43,294 nt of DNA from an uncultured Candidatus Woesearchaeota archaeon (GTDB lineage Archaea > Nanobdellota > Nanobdellia > Woesearchaeales > B29-G15): positions 1 to 43,294 of the forward strand of contig CAIWSB010000058.1 in NCBI GenBank assembly GCA_903915225.1. Direction: 5' to 3'. The translations under genes and the position numbers were made by a program. The notes under the pieces were generated by a model. It was not told the origin of the DNA. It saw only the letters and a list, made by a program, of their open reading frames with translations, and made no database searches. Below, piece after piece: positions 29,984-37,268 of the stretch (position 1 is its first letter; each line of letters begins with the position of its first letter).

Positions 29984-30980
29984 TTATCACACCTGCTATC
30001 TTGCTTGCCAAGGGGTACAAATCTTTGAGCATTGCTAGGGATTTTGCGGACTGGGCGTTTCCCAGCTCCAATACTATTACTGGCTTGCTAAACACGGGCA
30101 TTACTCCCGGGTAATTCCCGGTGTATTGGAGCTGCAGGATAGCATCCACATTATCATCTGCTGCGCGAATTTGGGCTAGCATTTTGCACGCCAATGCTGC
30201 TGCATCTGGTGAGCTTGCAAAGGCCTTGAGCACGTTTTTGCCATCGGGATTATTGCCTATATGTATACTCAATATCAAATCTGAATTTGGCACGAGCTGT
30301 GCAATTGTCACGTCCGGCAGGCGGTAGGTGCCAATGCAGTTTGTTATCCCCAACTCATTCACTGGTCGCGTACTGGTTGCACCAGTGAGTTTTTCATGGA
30401 TTAGCCGAGCAATTTCACACGTGGTTTCACTCTCAACAAATGTGCCGGAATCTGACTCAATTCTAACACCTGTGTCTTTCTCCTCGCCGTGCCCGGGGTC
30501 AATGAGAATCTTTGTTGGATGAAAGCTGGTCTCGGGGCACTGGAGGTTGTTTTTAATCTCCCCTTTTGAATCAGATATAGTGAGCTTTTCCCTGTCATTC
30601 ATGAAGAAGATTGCCTTCGGGTTTTCAAGCTTGACATTTCCAGTAAACAAGGTTTGGTCCCAGATGTAGCCGTAAGTGACACTGGGTTCCCCAGAAGGGT
30701 CTGAAACATGGATGTTGGAGCCATCCCATGAGTAAACAAAACGCGACACTGGAACGCGCGGTGGCGAATAATTAATCAACATCTGGCCGGGGGATGCTTC
30801 TGCGAGGAGCGTAGCCATGCTAAGCTCCCTAGAGAAGAACTTAACCTCAACTGGCGACTTGTTGGCTGCAAACCCTGCGAAGGAGATGAAGGCAATGGCA
30901 ATTACTGCTATGAGGAGAATCTCTGTGAGAGTCCCCATTGATTCAAATATGCCTGCCTCCCCTCTTTTTCCTATTCCCAT
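29976..30980 (-). CDS. Pilin-like anchor fused to N-acetylmuramoyl-L-alanine amidase domain
   Basis: A 334-residue protein. The N-terminus MGIGKRGEAGIFESMGTL leads into a hydrophobic helix (about 17-40) in the KRG style. A linker to ~150 precedes an Amidase_3-type domain with ILIDPGHG (His164), FVESETTCEIARLIHEKL (Glu183 or Glu185), TRPVNEL, LILSIHIGN (His240) and PVIVLELGN (Glu305). These match the zinc ligands and catalytic Glu of murein amidases, so the domain looks active. Archaea lack murein, so the target may be a bacterial wall or a host/self polymer with a similar amide. It overlaps the next gene by 8 bases in the pilin-like operon. Confidence 0.82.
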   Translation of the reverse strand: MGIGKRGEAGIFESMGTLTEILLIAVIAIAFISFAGFAANKSPVEVKFFSRELSMATLLAEASPGQMLINYSPPRVPVSRFVYSWDGSNIHVSDPSGEPSVTYGYIWDQTLFTGNVKLENPKAIFFMNDREKLTISDSKGEIKNNLQCPETSFHPTKILIDPGHGEEKDTGVRIESDSGTFVESETTCEIARLIHEKLTGATSTRPVNELGITNCIGTYRLPDVTIAQLVPNSDLILSIHIGNNPDGKNVLKAFASSPDAAALACKMLAQIRAADDNVDAILQLQYTGNYPGVMPVFSKPVIVLELGNAQSAKSLAMLKDLYPLASKIAGVING

Positions 30981-30983
30981 TGT

Positions 30984-31730
30984 TTATGAGCCAGCTAAGG
31001 CCTTCCTTTGCTCAACCTCATCTGTGTCGTATGAGGCAATGTAGATGAATGTCTCTGGGATTCCAAACGCATTCTTGGCAACTGTCCTTTCAAGGTACAT
31101 GGCTTTAGAGAAAAGTGGAGGGTCTGGAAGAAAAATACTATCTCCGGTGTAGCACAATCCGTTACCGCCAAGTACCAAGGGCCGATATTCTCTACTGCCA
31201 AGCACTTTACTAGGGAGTATTAATTTTGGGCCATGGCAATCGAAGCCAGATACTATGGGCTCATCTTCCTTCACCCTGCTGATGAAATAAACATGACTTC
31301 CAAAATATTTGCACGCAACATTCTTATCCCTGTTATTTTTATCATTAGATACGCCGCTATAATAAATGCAGAGGCAACCCCCGGCACCTTCGTTGCAGGT
31401 GGTGGGGCTGAAGAATTTAAATGGGCCGTTTTGGACAAAGTTATCGGAATAGCTGTAGCCAATCATAACAGCCTTGTTAGGCAAGCTGAGCCACATCTGG
31501 CTTGTGGCAAAGTCCTTCTGGCTTCCAATGAGCGCTTCAACCTCCTTGACAAGGGAATCAAAATGGTCTTTTGCATTTGAGCGCTGGGTATTTGCATAGC
31601 TGCTCAGCCAGTTGCCACCAACAAAGGAAATTGCCAAAAGCATAATTGCTCCGGCAACTATGCCCCCTAGAAGCCCCAGCAGACTCATATCTCCCCGCCG
31701 GGCTAGCTTGCTGACCGGTATTTTTCGCAT
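30984..31730 (-). CDS. Pilin-like membrane protein (RRG signal)
   Basis: A 248-residue protein beginning RKIPVSKLARRGDMSLLGLL. The basic ARRG is followed by a glycine-rich hydrophobic helix (GGIVAGAIMLLAISFVGG). A large extracellular domain with about five to six cysteines follows, including CNEGAGGCLCIYYSG. I chose ATG 31730, which overlaps the upstream gene by 28 bases. ATG in GDMSLL is a later alternative that would remove the signal. No known domain is recognised. It is 3 bases before the amidase gene and part of the same operon. Confidence 0.68.
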   Translation of the reverse strand: MRKIPVSKLARRGDMSLLGLLGGIVAGAIMLLAISFVGGNWLSSYANTQRSNAKDHFDSLVKEVEALIGSQKDFATSQMWLSLPNKAVMIGYSYSDNFVQNGPFKFFSPTTCNEGAGGCLCIYYSGVSNDKNNRDKNVACKYFGSHVYFISRVKEDEPIVSGFDCHGPKLILPSKVLGSREYRPLVLGGNGLCYTGDSIFLPDPPLFSKAMYLERTVAKNAFGIPETFIYIASYDTDEVEQRKALAGS

Positions 31731-31948
31731 TCCTTCACGTCCTTTATGCCATCCCCGTTGGTGTCGCCATCCCTCCAGGGCACAACATTGCAATCCAATT
31801 GGTCGCCTGAATCATCAGCTATCTTAAACAAAGAATCCGCAACTTTCTTTATTACACCACCAGTCAAATATGAATAAACAACCAGAGCCATGATAGCCAG
31901 CACAGCCCCAATTATTATCCACATCATATTTGCATCCCCTTTATCCAC
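31703..31948 (-). CDS. Small membrane protein with one calcium-binding loop
   Basis: An 81-residue protein. The N-terminal MDKGDANMMW precedes a hydrophobic helix (IIIGAVLAIMALVVYSYL). The short outer domain ends with DGDTNGDGIKDVKECEKY, one Asp-rich DxDxNxDG calcium loop like those of the thrombospondin type 3 proteins at 37-40 kb. Two cysteines may form a disulfide. The start is GTG at 31948, supported by GGAGGTGA 6 bases upstream. It overlaps the upstream Cys-rich gene by 8 bases. Confidence 0.75.
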   Translation of the reverse strand: MDKGDANMMWIIIGAVLAIMALVVYSYLTGGVIKKVADSLFKIADDSGDQLDCNVVPWRDGDTNGDGIKDVKECEKYRSAS

Positions 31949-32321
31949 TTGGCTTCACCTCCTTACAGCAAATTTCGCCACTCTTGCAGCCAAAAGTGTA
32001 AACACGATCCCAACCCTTATTACATTTTCCGTTGCAATCATCGCCAATGCAGGGTGAACCACAAGTTGCTCCATCTACAACACACTGGTTGACGCAACAC
32101 TCCTCTGTGTCTGGGTTGGGGCATTTTTGGGGAGCGATGGCAAGTGGTTGGCAAGTGCCCTTAAGCACGCAGACACCGTTCATGCGCGAGCAGTCTTCGG
32201 TCTCCTTAACAAACGGGCCTATCTTGCCGGTGAAGATAAGTATAAGCACAATCATCACAACTAGCGCCAGTGCAGCAACAACGATAATTTCCAGACTCAA
32301 CCCCGCGCCCCGTTTATTCAT
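31941..32321 (-). CDS. Cysteine-rich pilin-like protein (KRG signal)
   Basis: A 126-residue protein beginning MNKRGAGLSLEIIVVAALAL, a close match to a class III signal (KRG, then a helix containing Glu at +7). The hydrophobic helix runs to about residue 32. The outer domain has 14 cysteines in about 80 residues, including an EECC pair and ICC near the end, so it is a compact disulfide-rich module outside the cell. I use ATG 32321 with GGTGAG six bases upstream. ATG 32327 overlapping the upstream stop is the alternative. No family is recognised. Confidence 0.75.
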   Translation of the reverse strand: MNKRGAGLSLEIIVVAALALVVMIVLILIFTGKIGPFVKETEDCSRMNGVCVLKGTCQPLAIAPQKCPNPDTEECCVNQCVVDGATCGSPCIGDDCNGKCNKGWDRVYTFGCKSGEICCKEVKPSG

Positions 32322-32323
32322 TT

Positions 32324-34150
32324 TCATCTCACCATTAGTGTAACATACTGACTAGTGTCATCCCCCATGCCTTCGTCATATAGGAAAGCCACAGTTCTAC
32401 CAGTGAATGCGATAGTATCAATTGCGCTACAAGCATCTCCCATATCCTTATCCTTGAAGTCCACCACGAGGTGGCTTGTAGAGCCAAATGTGAGGGTGGC
32501 TTTGTCAAACGTGCAAGTGGTGTATGTGGAAGAGTATTCCTGCGAATAGACGCATAGCTGGCAATCGTCAACGCTTGGATAACAAGTTACAGGGGGAGTG
32601 CGAAAACCAGGGGACCTAATGTAGCCTGCGCATTGGGGTTCAGTAATTCGTTTGTCCACAACTACTCTTAGCTTTTGTGGGGAAAGGTCCCTCACGAAAG
32701 CTGTAGAATCCAGTCTTTCCATTTCTTCTTGGTACGGGAAGTTCATGCCCTGAATTCTTATCACGTCAGCATCATCATAGGAAAGGATAATGCTTGCTTC
32801 AGCGGGCATCCCTGTTACATCCGTCTCTTGATTTGAGACAGCAGAGCTTTCAATTGAAGAGACGAAGTAATCAAATTGTGCTTTTGAGCTATCATATTCC
32901 GCCTGGATATCCGAGCATTTTGGTACCCTTGTTTCGTCTGGGTATTCAAATGCAAGTGAGACGGCACCTGATGCATCGATAAGGTGGACAACTCGCAAAA
33001 ATTCCGTGGGGTTATCATCACTCCAGTGTATCTTACCGCCTTCGGGGTAGCCATGTCGGCGTATAATATTCACAATATCTCTTACTACATCTACTACATC
33101 TGTTTTAATCAAATTGTAATTCGAATTTGTAGTAGGCCCTATGCCTGTGTCCTTGTCAAAGCTGTTAAGTGCGGCCGCAAGGAAAGCGTCAAGCCGATAT
33201 TTTACCATTTCGTAAACAGTCCTAAACCCCAAAATATCTACAATGGTATCCCTCTCCGGCAGGAATGTTGGCGTCTGAAGCGAAATATTGGTGCTCCCAG
33301 AAGTAATACCTGAGATTGTGAATATCTGGAAATCATTGAGCTCCATTGCAGGGAAGTCATCGCACCTGCAGGATCGGCCATGGCTATTTATTGTGCGGCA
33401 GCTATCCAAGTAGCTGGTGAATGCATCAAAGGCCTGCTGGGCTTGGAGGGCCTGGCCGGCGAGATCGTCGCAGAAGGGCATTTCGCTTATCTTGATATTG
33501 TATCCGTCCCCATTGCCCGGGTTTACGTTTGAAACATATCCAGGGTCGTCGGTCATAGCTCCGCGAACAATCAGGAGGTCATTGCACTTATCATAATGAT
33601 CAACTGGACTTAGTGTTGATGTCCCCTCATACTCTCTTGAGATTTTTATGCCCTTATCTGAGCCTTCAAATAGCGAGGAATATGGTACTTGTGGCTCAAC
33701 CACGTTTTCAGGCCCTTTTTTATAATTCTCAATTGCCGGCACGAAAGCCATCGGGAGGAAGAAATGGTCCTGGGGTTTGGAGGCTGCTGGATTGGCGAAG
33801 TCAAATGTGTTAAATGTGAAATCTGGAGGCATTAGGTATGCATCAGTACCCAAGTCTGTTTTTACAAAGAGCATCTTGAAATTCTGCAGCATCCCTGACT
33901 GGAGTGAGCTACATTTGCATACATCCCCGTAGGGGTTTTGGGCATAGCAGACCTGCAGTCCTTGCATATAGTTCGAAAAGTATTCCTTGGCAGATGTCAG
34001 TGCTCGCTGGTCAATGTCAGCATCACTCTGGCCAAACCATGCCTTGAACAGGGGCTTGGTCTTTTCAATAATAATATCCTTGGCAAAAACCCCCACTGAG
34101 AAGAGGAGTATAAGCACGAGGATTGCGCCAATCAGATGTGAGAATTCCAT
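32324..34150 (-). CDS. Large membrane-anchored extracellular protein of the pilin-like operon
   Basis: A 608-residue protein beginning MEFSHLIGAILVLILLFSVG, a short polar start and one hydrophobic helix, without KRG. The remaining ~580 residues are extracellular by topology. They contain many cysteines (for example CYAQNPYGDVCKC and CQLCVYSQEYSSTYTTC), no recognised domain and a mixture of predicted beta and helical segments. It is the largest protein of the cluster and may be the main structural or binding component. ATG 34150 has GGAGG about 10 bases upstream, formed by the end of the tiny first gene. It is followed by the Cys-rich protein with overlap or near-overlap. Confidence 0.72.
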   Translation of the reverse strand: MEFSHLIGAILVLILLFSVGVFAKDIIIEKTKPLFKAWFGQSDADIDQRALTSAKEYFSNYMQGLQVCYAQNPYGDVCKCSSLQSGMLQNFKMLFVKTDLGTDAYLMPPDFTFNTFDFANPAASKPQDHFFLPMAFVPAIENYKKGPENVVEPQVPYSSLFEGSDKGIKISREYEGTSTLSPVDHYDKCNDLLIVRGAMTDDPGYVSNVNPGNGDGYNIKISEMPFCDDLAGQALQAQQAFDAFTSYLDSCRTINSHGRSCRCDDFPAMELNDFQIFTISGITSGSTNISLQTPTFLPERDTIVDILGFRTVYEMVKYRLDAFLAAALNSFDKDTGIGPTTNSNYNLIKTDVVDVVRDIVNIIRRHGYPEGGKIHWSDDNPTEFLRVVHLIDASGAVSLAFEYPDETRVPKCSDIQAEYDSSKAQFDYFVSSIESSAVSNQETDVTGMPAEASIILSYDDADVIRIQGMNFPYQEEMERLDSTAFVRDLSPQKLRVVVDKRITEPQCAGYIRSPGFRTPPVTCYPSVDDCQLCVYSQEYSSTYTTCTFDKATLTFGSTSHLVVDFKDKDMGDACSAIDTIAFTGRTVAFLYDEGMGDDTSQYVTLMVR

Positions 34151-34151
34151 T

Positions 34152-34301
34152 TTAGACAATCCTCCCAATATTCTTGAGCTGTTCCAGGATGTATGAAAAT
34201 ATCTTCTTGTGGAATATTATAAGCAGAACAAGAACCAGCAGGCCAAGCACAAGCAGGCCTAGCCAGAAAGGTAGATCGCCATCGCCTCTTTTATTCGCCA
34301 T
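34152..34301 (-). CDS. 49-residue KRG microprotein, first gene of the large pilin-like operon
   Basis: A very small membrane protein, MANKRGDGDLPFW followed by LGLLVLGLLVLVLLIIF and a basic amphipathic tail HKKIFSYILEQLKNIG. The KRG and single helix match the other cluster members, but there is no outer domain. A TATA-like box 26 bp before the ATG predicts a leaderless transcript that starts with this gene. It could be a minor pilin, an assembly factor or a leader peptide. Homology across genomes would be needed to decide. Confidence 0.72.
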   Translation of the reverse strand: MANKRGDGDLPFWLGLLVLGLLVLVLLIIFHKKIFSYILEQLKNIGRIV

Positions 34302-34323
34302 TGGCCATTTTTTAACTCCGGGG

Positions 34324-34333
34324 ATATTTAAAC
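34324..34333 (-). promoter_or_regulatory. TATA box of the large pilin-like operon
   Basis: GTTTAAATAT on the minus strand is centred 26-27 bp before ATG 34301. It directly follows the 3' end of element R3, so R3 and the operon promoter are adjacent but separable. Confidence 0.6.
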
Positions 34334-34353
34334 TTATTGAAAATTATGACACG

Positions 34354-34500
34354 GCAGCAACTCTGGCGCCGCCCGGGCGTGGGAAGCTAAGTTTAGCAAC
34401 TATCGGAATTTCGATTTAGTTGCGCCTCAGGGCTTTATGCCCTGACCCGCTACAACTAGGCGGAACCAGTTGCGACGACGGCCACCATTATTTTTGCTAC
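34354..34500 (-). ncRNA. Structured intergenic element R3 (candidate small RNA or palindromic repeat)
   Basis: On the minus strand it starts GTAGCAA with TGGTGGCCGTCGTCGC, as in R1, and ends CCCGGGCGGCGCCA then GTTGCTGC, shared with R1 and R2. The middle differs. It has a perfect 7-bp hairpin TCAGGGC/GCCCTGA (34427-34445) and a 10-bp hairpin GCAACT-ATCG paired with CGAT-AGTTGC with a two-base bulge (34396-34423). A CAACT-GG/CC-AGTTG hairpin is also present. Conserved ends with variable inner hairpins suggest selection on structure. It fills the gap between the two pilin-like operons. No ORF is evident. Confidence 0.55.
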
Positions 34501-34510
34501 ATTCTAAGAA

Positions 34511-34526
34511 ATTGATATATATAGTA
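34511..34526 (-). promoter_or_regulatory. TATA-like box upstream of structured element R3
   Basis: ATACTATATATATCAA on the minus strand lies about 20-26 bp before the start of R3. It is followed by TTCTTAGAATGTAGC, close to R1's TTCTTGTGGATGTAGC. Confidence 0.4.
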
Positions 34527-34537
34527 TAAAAAGAGCG

Positions 34538-35368
34538 TTATTGCCCAAACGTGGTGCATTGCTGGTTCAATATCTCCTGTGAAGAGAGTTCGTAGAGCCC
34601 CACTCCAGAAGTCCAGTCGATGTAGAGATCAGGGCCGTTGGCCACTCCCTCGTACGCCCCCAGGGATACCCCTGCAACAATTACATATATCAAACCCGTG
34701 GTGCCAAAGGTGAAAAAGGAAGTAACACCTGCAATAATGCCGCCACCAATTGCAGCTGCCCCCCCTACATTGAATTTGTCCCAGTATCCCTTGCGCTTGT
34801 CATAGGTAAAGAGAACAACGTATTGCTTGTTGGTGTCAATGGATAAAGTTGATTTGGTTGCATCCTCTATGTCCTCCGGGGTTGGTTTAATCCCAGATGT
34901 AAATTCATAGAAAGAGCGGGAGTCACCGGGCCTTGGAATTGGATGTGTCATGAGGTATAGCTCATAGCCGGCGAGCTGCTGGCCTTTGGCGTCACCCTCG
35001 AAGCTGATGTAAGAGCAAATGATGCAGAAGTTGTGTTCCTCCCCCCTATTGAGTCTAAACAAGCTGGCTGAGCCCTCCTTGAAGTCACTCCAGCATTGGT
35101 AGGTGGCATTGGCTAACCTTGGGAAAACCTTCTCGGGGTCTGCGCTATCCACCTTAAGTACATGGGGGGGGCATTTGATGTCGCTCACAACAAAGTCAAA
35201 CCCTTCATAAACCCTGGGGGCGTTGGCATCAACTGAAGCTCGGCACGTTGTCTTGTCAGTTGACCTCAGCATTGCATCCATCCAGGCACCGTTGATGAAA
35301 AAGTAGATGCCTATGACAAAAAGTGTCAAAACCAGAAGAAACATTGGTCCGGAGATGGCTTTTTTCAT
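34538..35368 (-). CDS. CxxC membrane-anchored protein (paralogue 1) of the second pilin-like operon
   Basis: A 276-residue protein beginning MKKAISGPMFLLVLTLFVIG with one N-terminal helix. The outer domain contains NFCIICSYISFEGD with a C-x2-C pair near residue 115, preceded by CWSDFKEGSASLFRL. Near the C-terminus a second hydrophobic, glycine-rich segment (GGAAAIGGGIIAGVTSFFTFG) may be a membrane hairpin. The gene upstream has an equivalent domain (NYCILCSKITFDEK, CFSKTGEGG), so they are paralogues. I use ATG 35368, one base after the upstream stop. Function is unknown. A metal or redox role for the CxxC is possible. Confidence 0.7.
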   Translation of the reverse strand: MKKAISGPMFLLVLTLFVIGIYFFINGAWMDAMLRSTDKTTCRASVDANAPRVYEGFDFVVSDIKCPPHVLKVDSADPEKVFPRLANATYQCWSDFKEGSASLFRLNRGEEHNFCIICSYISFEGDAKGQQLAGYELYLMTHPIPRPGDSRSFYEFTSGIKPTPEDIEDATKSTLSIDTNKQYVVLFTYDKRKGYWDKFNVGGAAAIGGGIIAGVTSFFTFGTTGLIYVIVAGVSLGAYEGVANGPDLYIDWTSGVGLYELSSQEILNQQCTTFGQ

Positions 35369-35369
35369 T

Positions 35370-36131
35370 TTATTGGAATGTTGTATCTGGTTTGCAGTCG
35401 AGCCTTGGAATATCCCATCCAGAGTCATCCTTGAGAGGGAGGAGCCTGAGCTGGATGGCTGTGCCTGCCTCACCCCCCATGAAAGGTATGGAGGCGCTCC
35501 CTTTTATGTAATGCCATATAACATAGTATGTCTTTTCCGTGTCTATTCCGTTTTCTGTCCTATCAAAGTCTTCACGGGGCGGTCCAGCCACCTGTATCTT
35601 GAGGTCAGCAGGGGTGAGATATTCCCAATAAGTTTTATCATAAAGCAGCATCGTGCCGGTCTTTAGAAACTCGTAAGTGCCCTCTATAATAGGGTAATCC
35701 TCCTGGGTCTTTTCATCAAATGTGATCTTAGAGCAGAGGATGCAATAGTTTTCCTTATCCCATACTTTTGCGTTAAATGGGTCAAGCCCGCCTTCACCTG
35801 TCTTTGAGAAGCATCTCCTGAAGGCCTCAGCTATCTCCCTCTTTATGGCATCCTCATTCTCATTCTTCTGCGGATGCTGAATTTGGACTATTTCAACAGG
35901 GCAGTTTGGCGATCCTATGGGCTTGGCCAGGTCGTGTTGCCCAATCCAACTCCAACCATTGACATCCCTCGAGCCATCCATCAGCATTAGCGACTCTTTG
36001 CACATGTCTGAGGCTGAGGCTGTTGAGAAAATGCCTGTGGCACCCCCTACAATGACAAACAATCCGACAATCGCCACAGTGATAAGTATTATGGACATCA
36101 ATTGGCTTATCTCAAACCCTTTCTTGTTCAT
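35370..36131 (-). CDS. CxxC pilin-like protein (KKG signal, paralogue 2)
   Basis: A 253-residue protein beginning MNKKGFEISQLMSIILITVA, a clear class III-type signal (KKG, then a helix containing Glu and Gln). The hydrophobic helix reaches about residue 32. The outer domain shares with the downstream paralogue the C-x2-C stretch NYCILCSKITFDEK and a helix ending in RRCFSKTGEGG. It lacks the downstream paralogue's second hydrophobic segment. ATG 36131 overlaps the stop of the 38-residue gene upstream as ATGA, which fixes the start. Function is unknown. Confidence 0.72.
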   Translation of the reverse strand: MNKKGFEISQLMSIILITVAIVGLFVIVGGATGIFSTASASDMCKESLMLMDGSRDVNGWSWIGQHDLAKPIGSPNCPVEIVQIQHPQKNENEDAIKREIAEAFRRCFSKTGEGGLDPFNAKVWDKENYCILCSKITFDEKTQEDYPIIEGTYEFLKTGTMLLYDKTYWEYLTPADLKIQVAGPPREDFDRTENGIDTEKTYYVIWHYIKGSASIPFMGGEAGTAIQLRLLPLKDDSGWDIPRLDCKPDTTFQ

Positions 36132-36244
36132 TGGTTGAGCCCCAGCAGTATCTTTCCCACAACAAAGAGGAGCCCCAGTACTGCCAATATGCTGGCAATT
36201 ATGGCAAACATCCAAGAAGTGGTCATCCCTTTTTTATGCCGCAT
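36128..36244 (-). CDS. 38-residue KKG microprotein, first gene of the second pilin-like operon
   Basis: A tiny membrane protein, MRHKKGMTTSW followed by MFAIIASILAVLGLLFVVG and a short tail KILLGLNQ. It mirrors the 49-residue gene that heads the other operon. A TATA-like box centred 26 bp before the ATG predicts a leaderless mRNA beginning here. Its stop overlaps the next start by 4 bases. It could be a minor pilin, but its size alone does not show function. Confidence 0.68.
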   Translation of the reverse strand: MRHKKGMTTSWMFAIIASILAVLGLLFVVGKILLGLNQ

Positions 36245-36265
36245 GCTGCCTAAATTGGGAGCTGA

Positions 36266-36274
36266 ATATAAAAA
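36266..36274 (-). promoter_or_regulatory. TATA box of the second pilin-like operon
   Basis: TTTTTATAT on the minus strand is centred 26 bp before ATG 36244. Confidence 0.6.
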
Positions 36275-36280
36275 GGTTTC

Positions 36281-36293
36281 GGGGTGCTGCCCC
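36281..36293 (-). terminator. Short hairpin after the SPFH gene
   Basis: GGGG-CAGCA-CCCC on the minus strand lies 13 bases after the SPFH stop and is followed within a few bases by CTTTTTATATT. It may end the SPFH transcript. The T-tract doubles as the next operon's TATA box. Confidence 0.45.
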
Positions 36294-36305
36294 GATGCCA
36301 ATCCT

Positions 36306-37232
36306 TTACTTAGATTTACCCTCAAACATTTTACTGAGCCTCTCATCCAGATCAGAGGCATTAAGGATAGTTAAGGGCTTTGCAGCTTTGAGAGCCTCAA
36401 GGAAGTAAATGAAGCTAGGATCTGCCTGCACTTTCTCAGCTGCCTCCTTTGCCCCGCTGGAAACTGCCCTCATCTCCATCCGCTTGGCCATCCCAAGAGT
36501 CAGCACGTGGGAATCTCCAAGATTCTCCCCCATAAGGAGGTACATTATATCAATTGCCTGGTCGCCATACACTTCCTTCAGCTTGGCGCCCCCACGGGTG
36601 ATTTCATCAATCTCTTTTCCAAGCATCTCAATAGCTGCGCCCTTGCGCTTCTTGAACACATCTGTTTCTGTATCAGCCTCTACACGCCTTACTACGCCCA
36701 CCTTTTCTGCTATTATTTTTTCAATCTTCGCCTCCTCTACCTTTTTTACCCTATCTGCAATTCCCCCGGGTGGGAGGAGAGTGGGGAATTCCACTGCAGT
36801 AATTACATACCCCAATGGTGCAATGAAACCGGAAATTGAACCCAGCAATTCTTTTTCCAAATCTTTCCTATCGGTAATTAGTGCCTCATAGCTGGGCCTT
36901 TGCTGGGCCCGCGAAACTACCTCATCATTCACCTTGCTGAATAAGGTTTGAGAAATGTTTTCTACTCCCTTGTAAACTTCCTCTGGATTGCTGGCATTGT
37001 AGCGCACAACCACATTAAAGTTCATGGGCATCTTGTCTGCTGTGCTGACGCTTACCGGCACAGTAAGCTCCTGTTGCCTGGTGTCAATAACATACAGCAC
37101 CCCCATGAGCCCAAGCCAGTTGAGCCCCGTATGGGCCTCTCCGACAATCCTCCCATGCCTTAGCACCAAACCTTTCTCATAATCTCTCAACTTTGCTGTT
37201 AGGCCACTCCTGTAAGATGATATGTTTCCCAT
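36306..37232 (-). CDS. SPFH/Band 7 domain protein without a membrane helix
   Basis: A 308-residue SPFH protein of the stomatin/flotillin class, which usually forms ring-like scaffolds at membranes. The N-terminal KGLVLRHGRIVGEAHTGLNW and DTRQQELTVPVSVSTADKM are the SPFH core. A long charged helix (RVKKVEEAKIEKIIAEKVGV...) forms the coiled coil, then a C-terminal helical tail. No N-terminal hydrophobic helix is seen, unlike stomatins, so membrane contact must be peripheral or through partners. GGAGGTAA 6 bases before the ATG is a strong ribosome binding site. It sits between the pilin-like operons and the calcium-binding surface proteins. Confidence 0.85.
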   Translation of the reverse strand: MGNISSYRSGLTAKLRDYEKGLVLRHGRIVGEAHTGLNWLGLMGVLYVIDTRQQELTVPVSVSTADKMPMNFNVVVRYNASNPEEVYKGVENISQTLFSKVNDEVVSRAQQRPSYEALITDRKDLEKELLGSISGFIAPLGYVITAVEFPTLLPPGGIADRVKKVEEAKIEKIIAEKVGVVRRVEADTETDVFKKRKGAAIEMLGKEIDEITRGGAKLKEVYGDQAIDIMYLLMGENLGDSHVLTLGMAKRMEMRAVSSGAKEAAEKVQADPSFIYFLEALKAAKPLTILNASDLDERLSKMFEGKSK

Positions 37233-37268
37233 TTTAATTACCTCCGTTTGAAATTATTTTGAACATTA

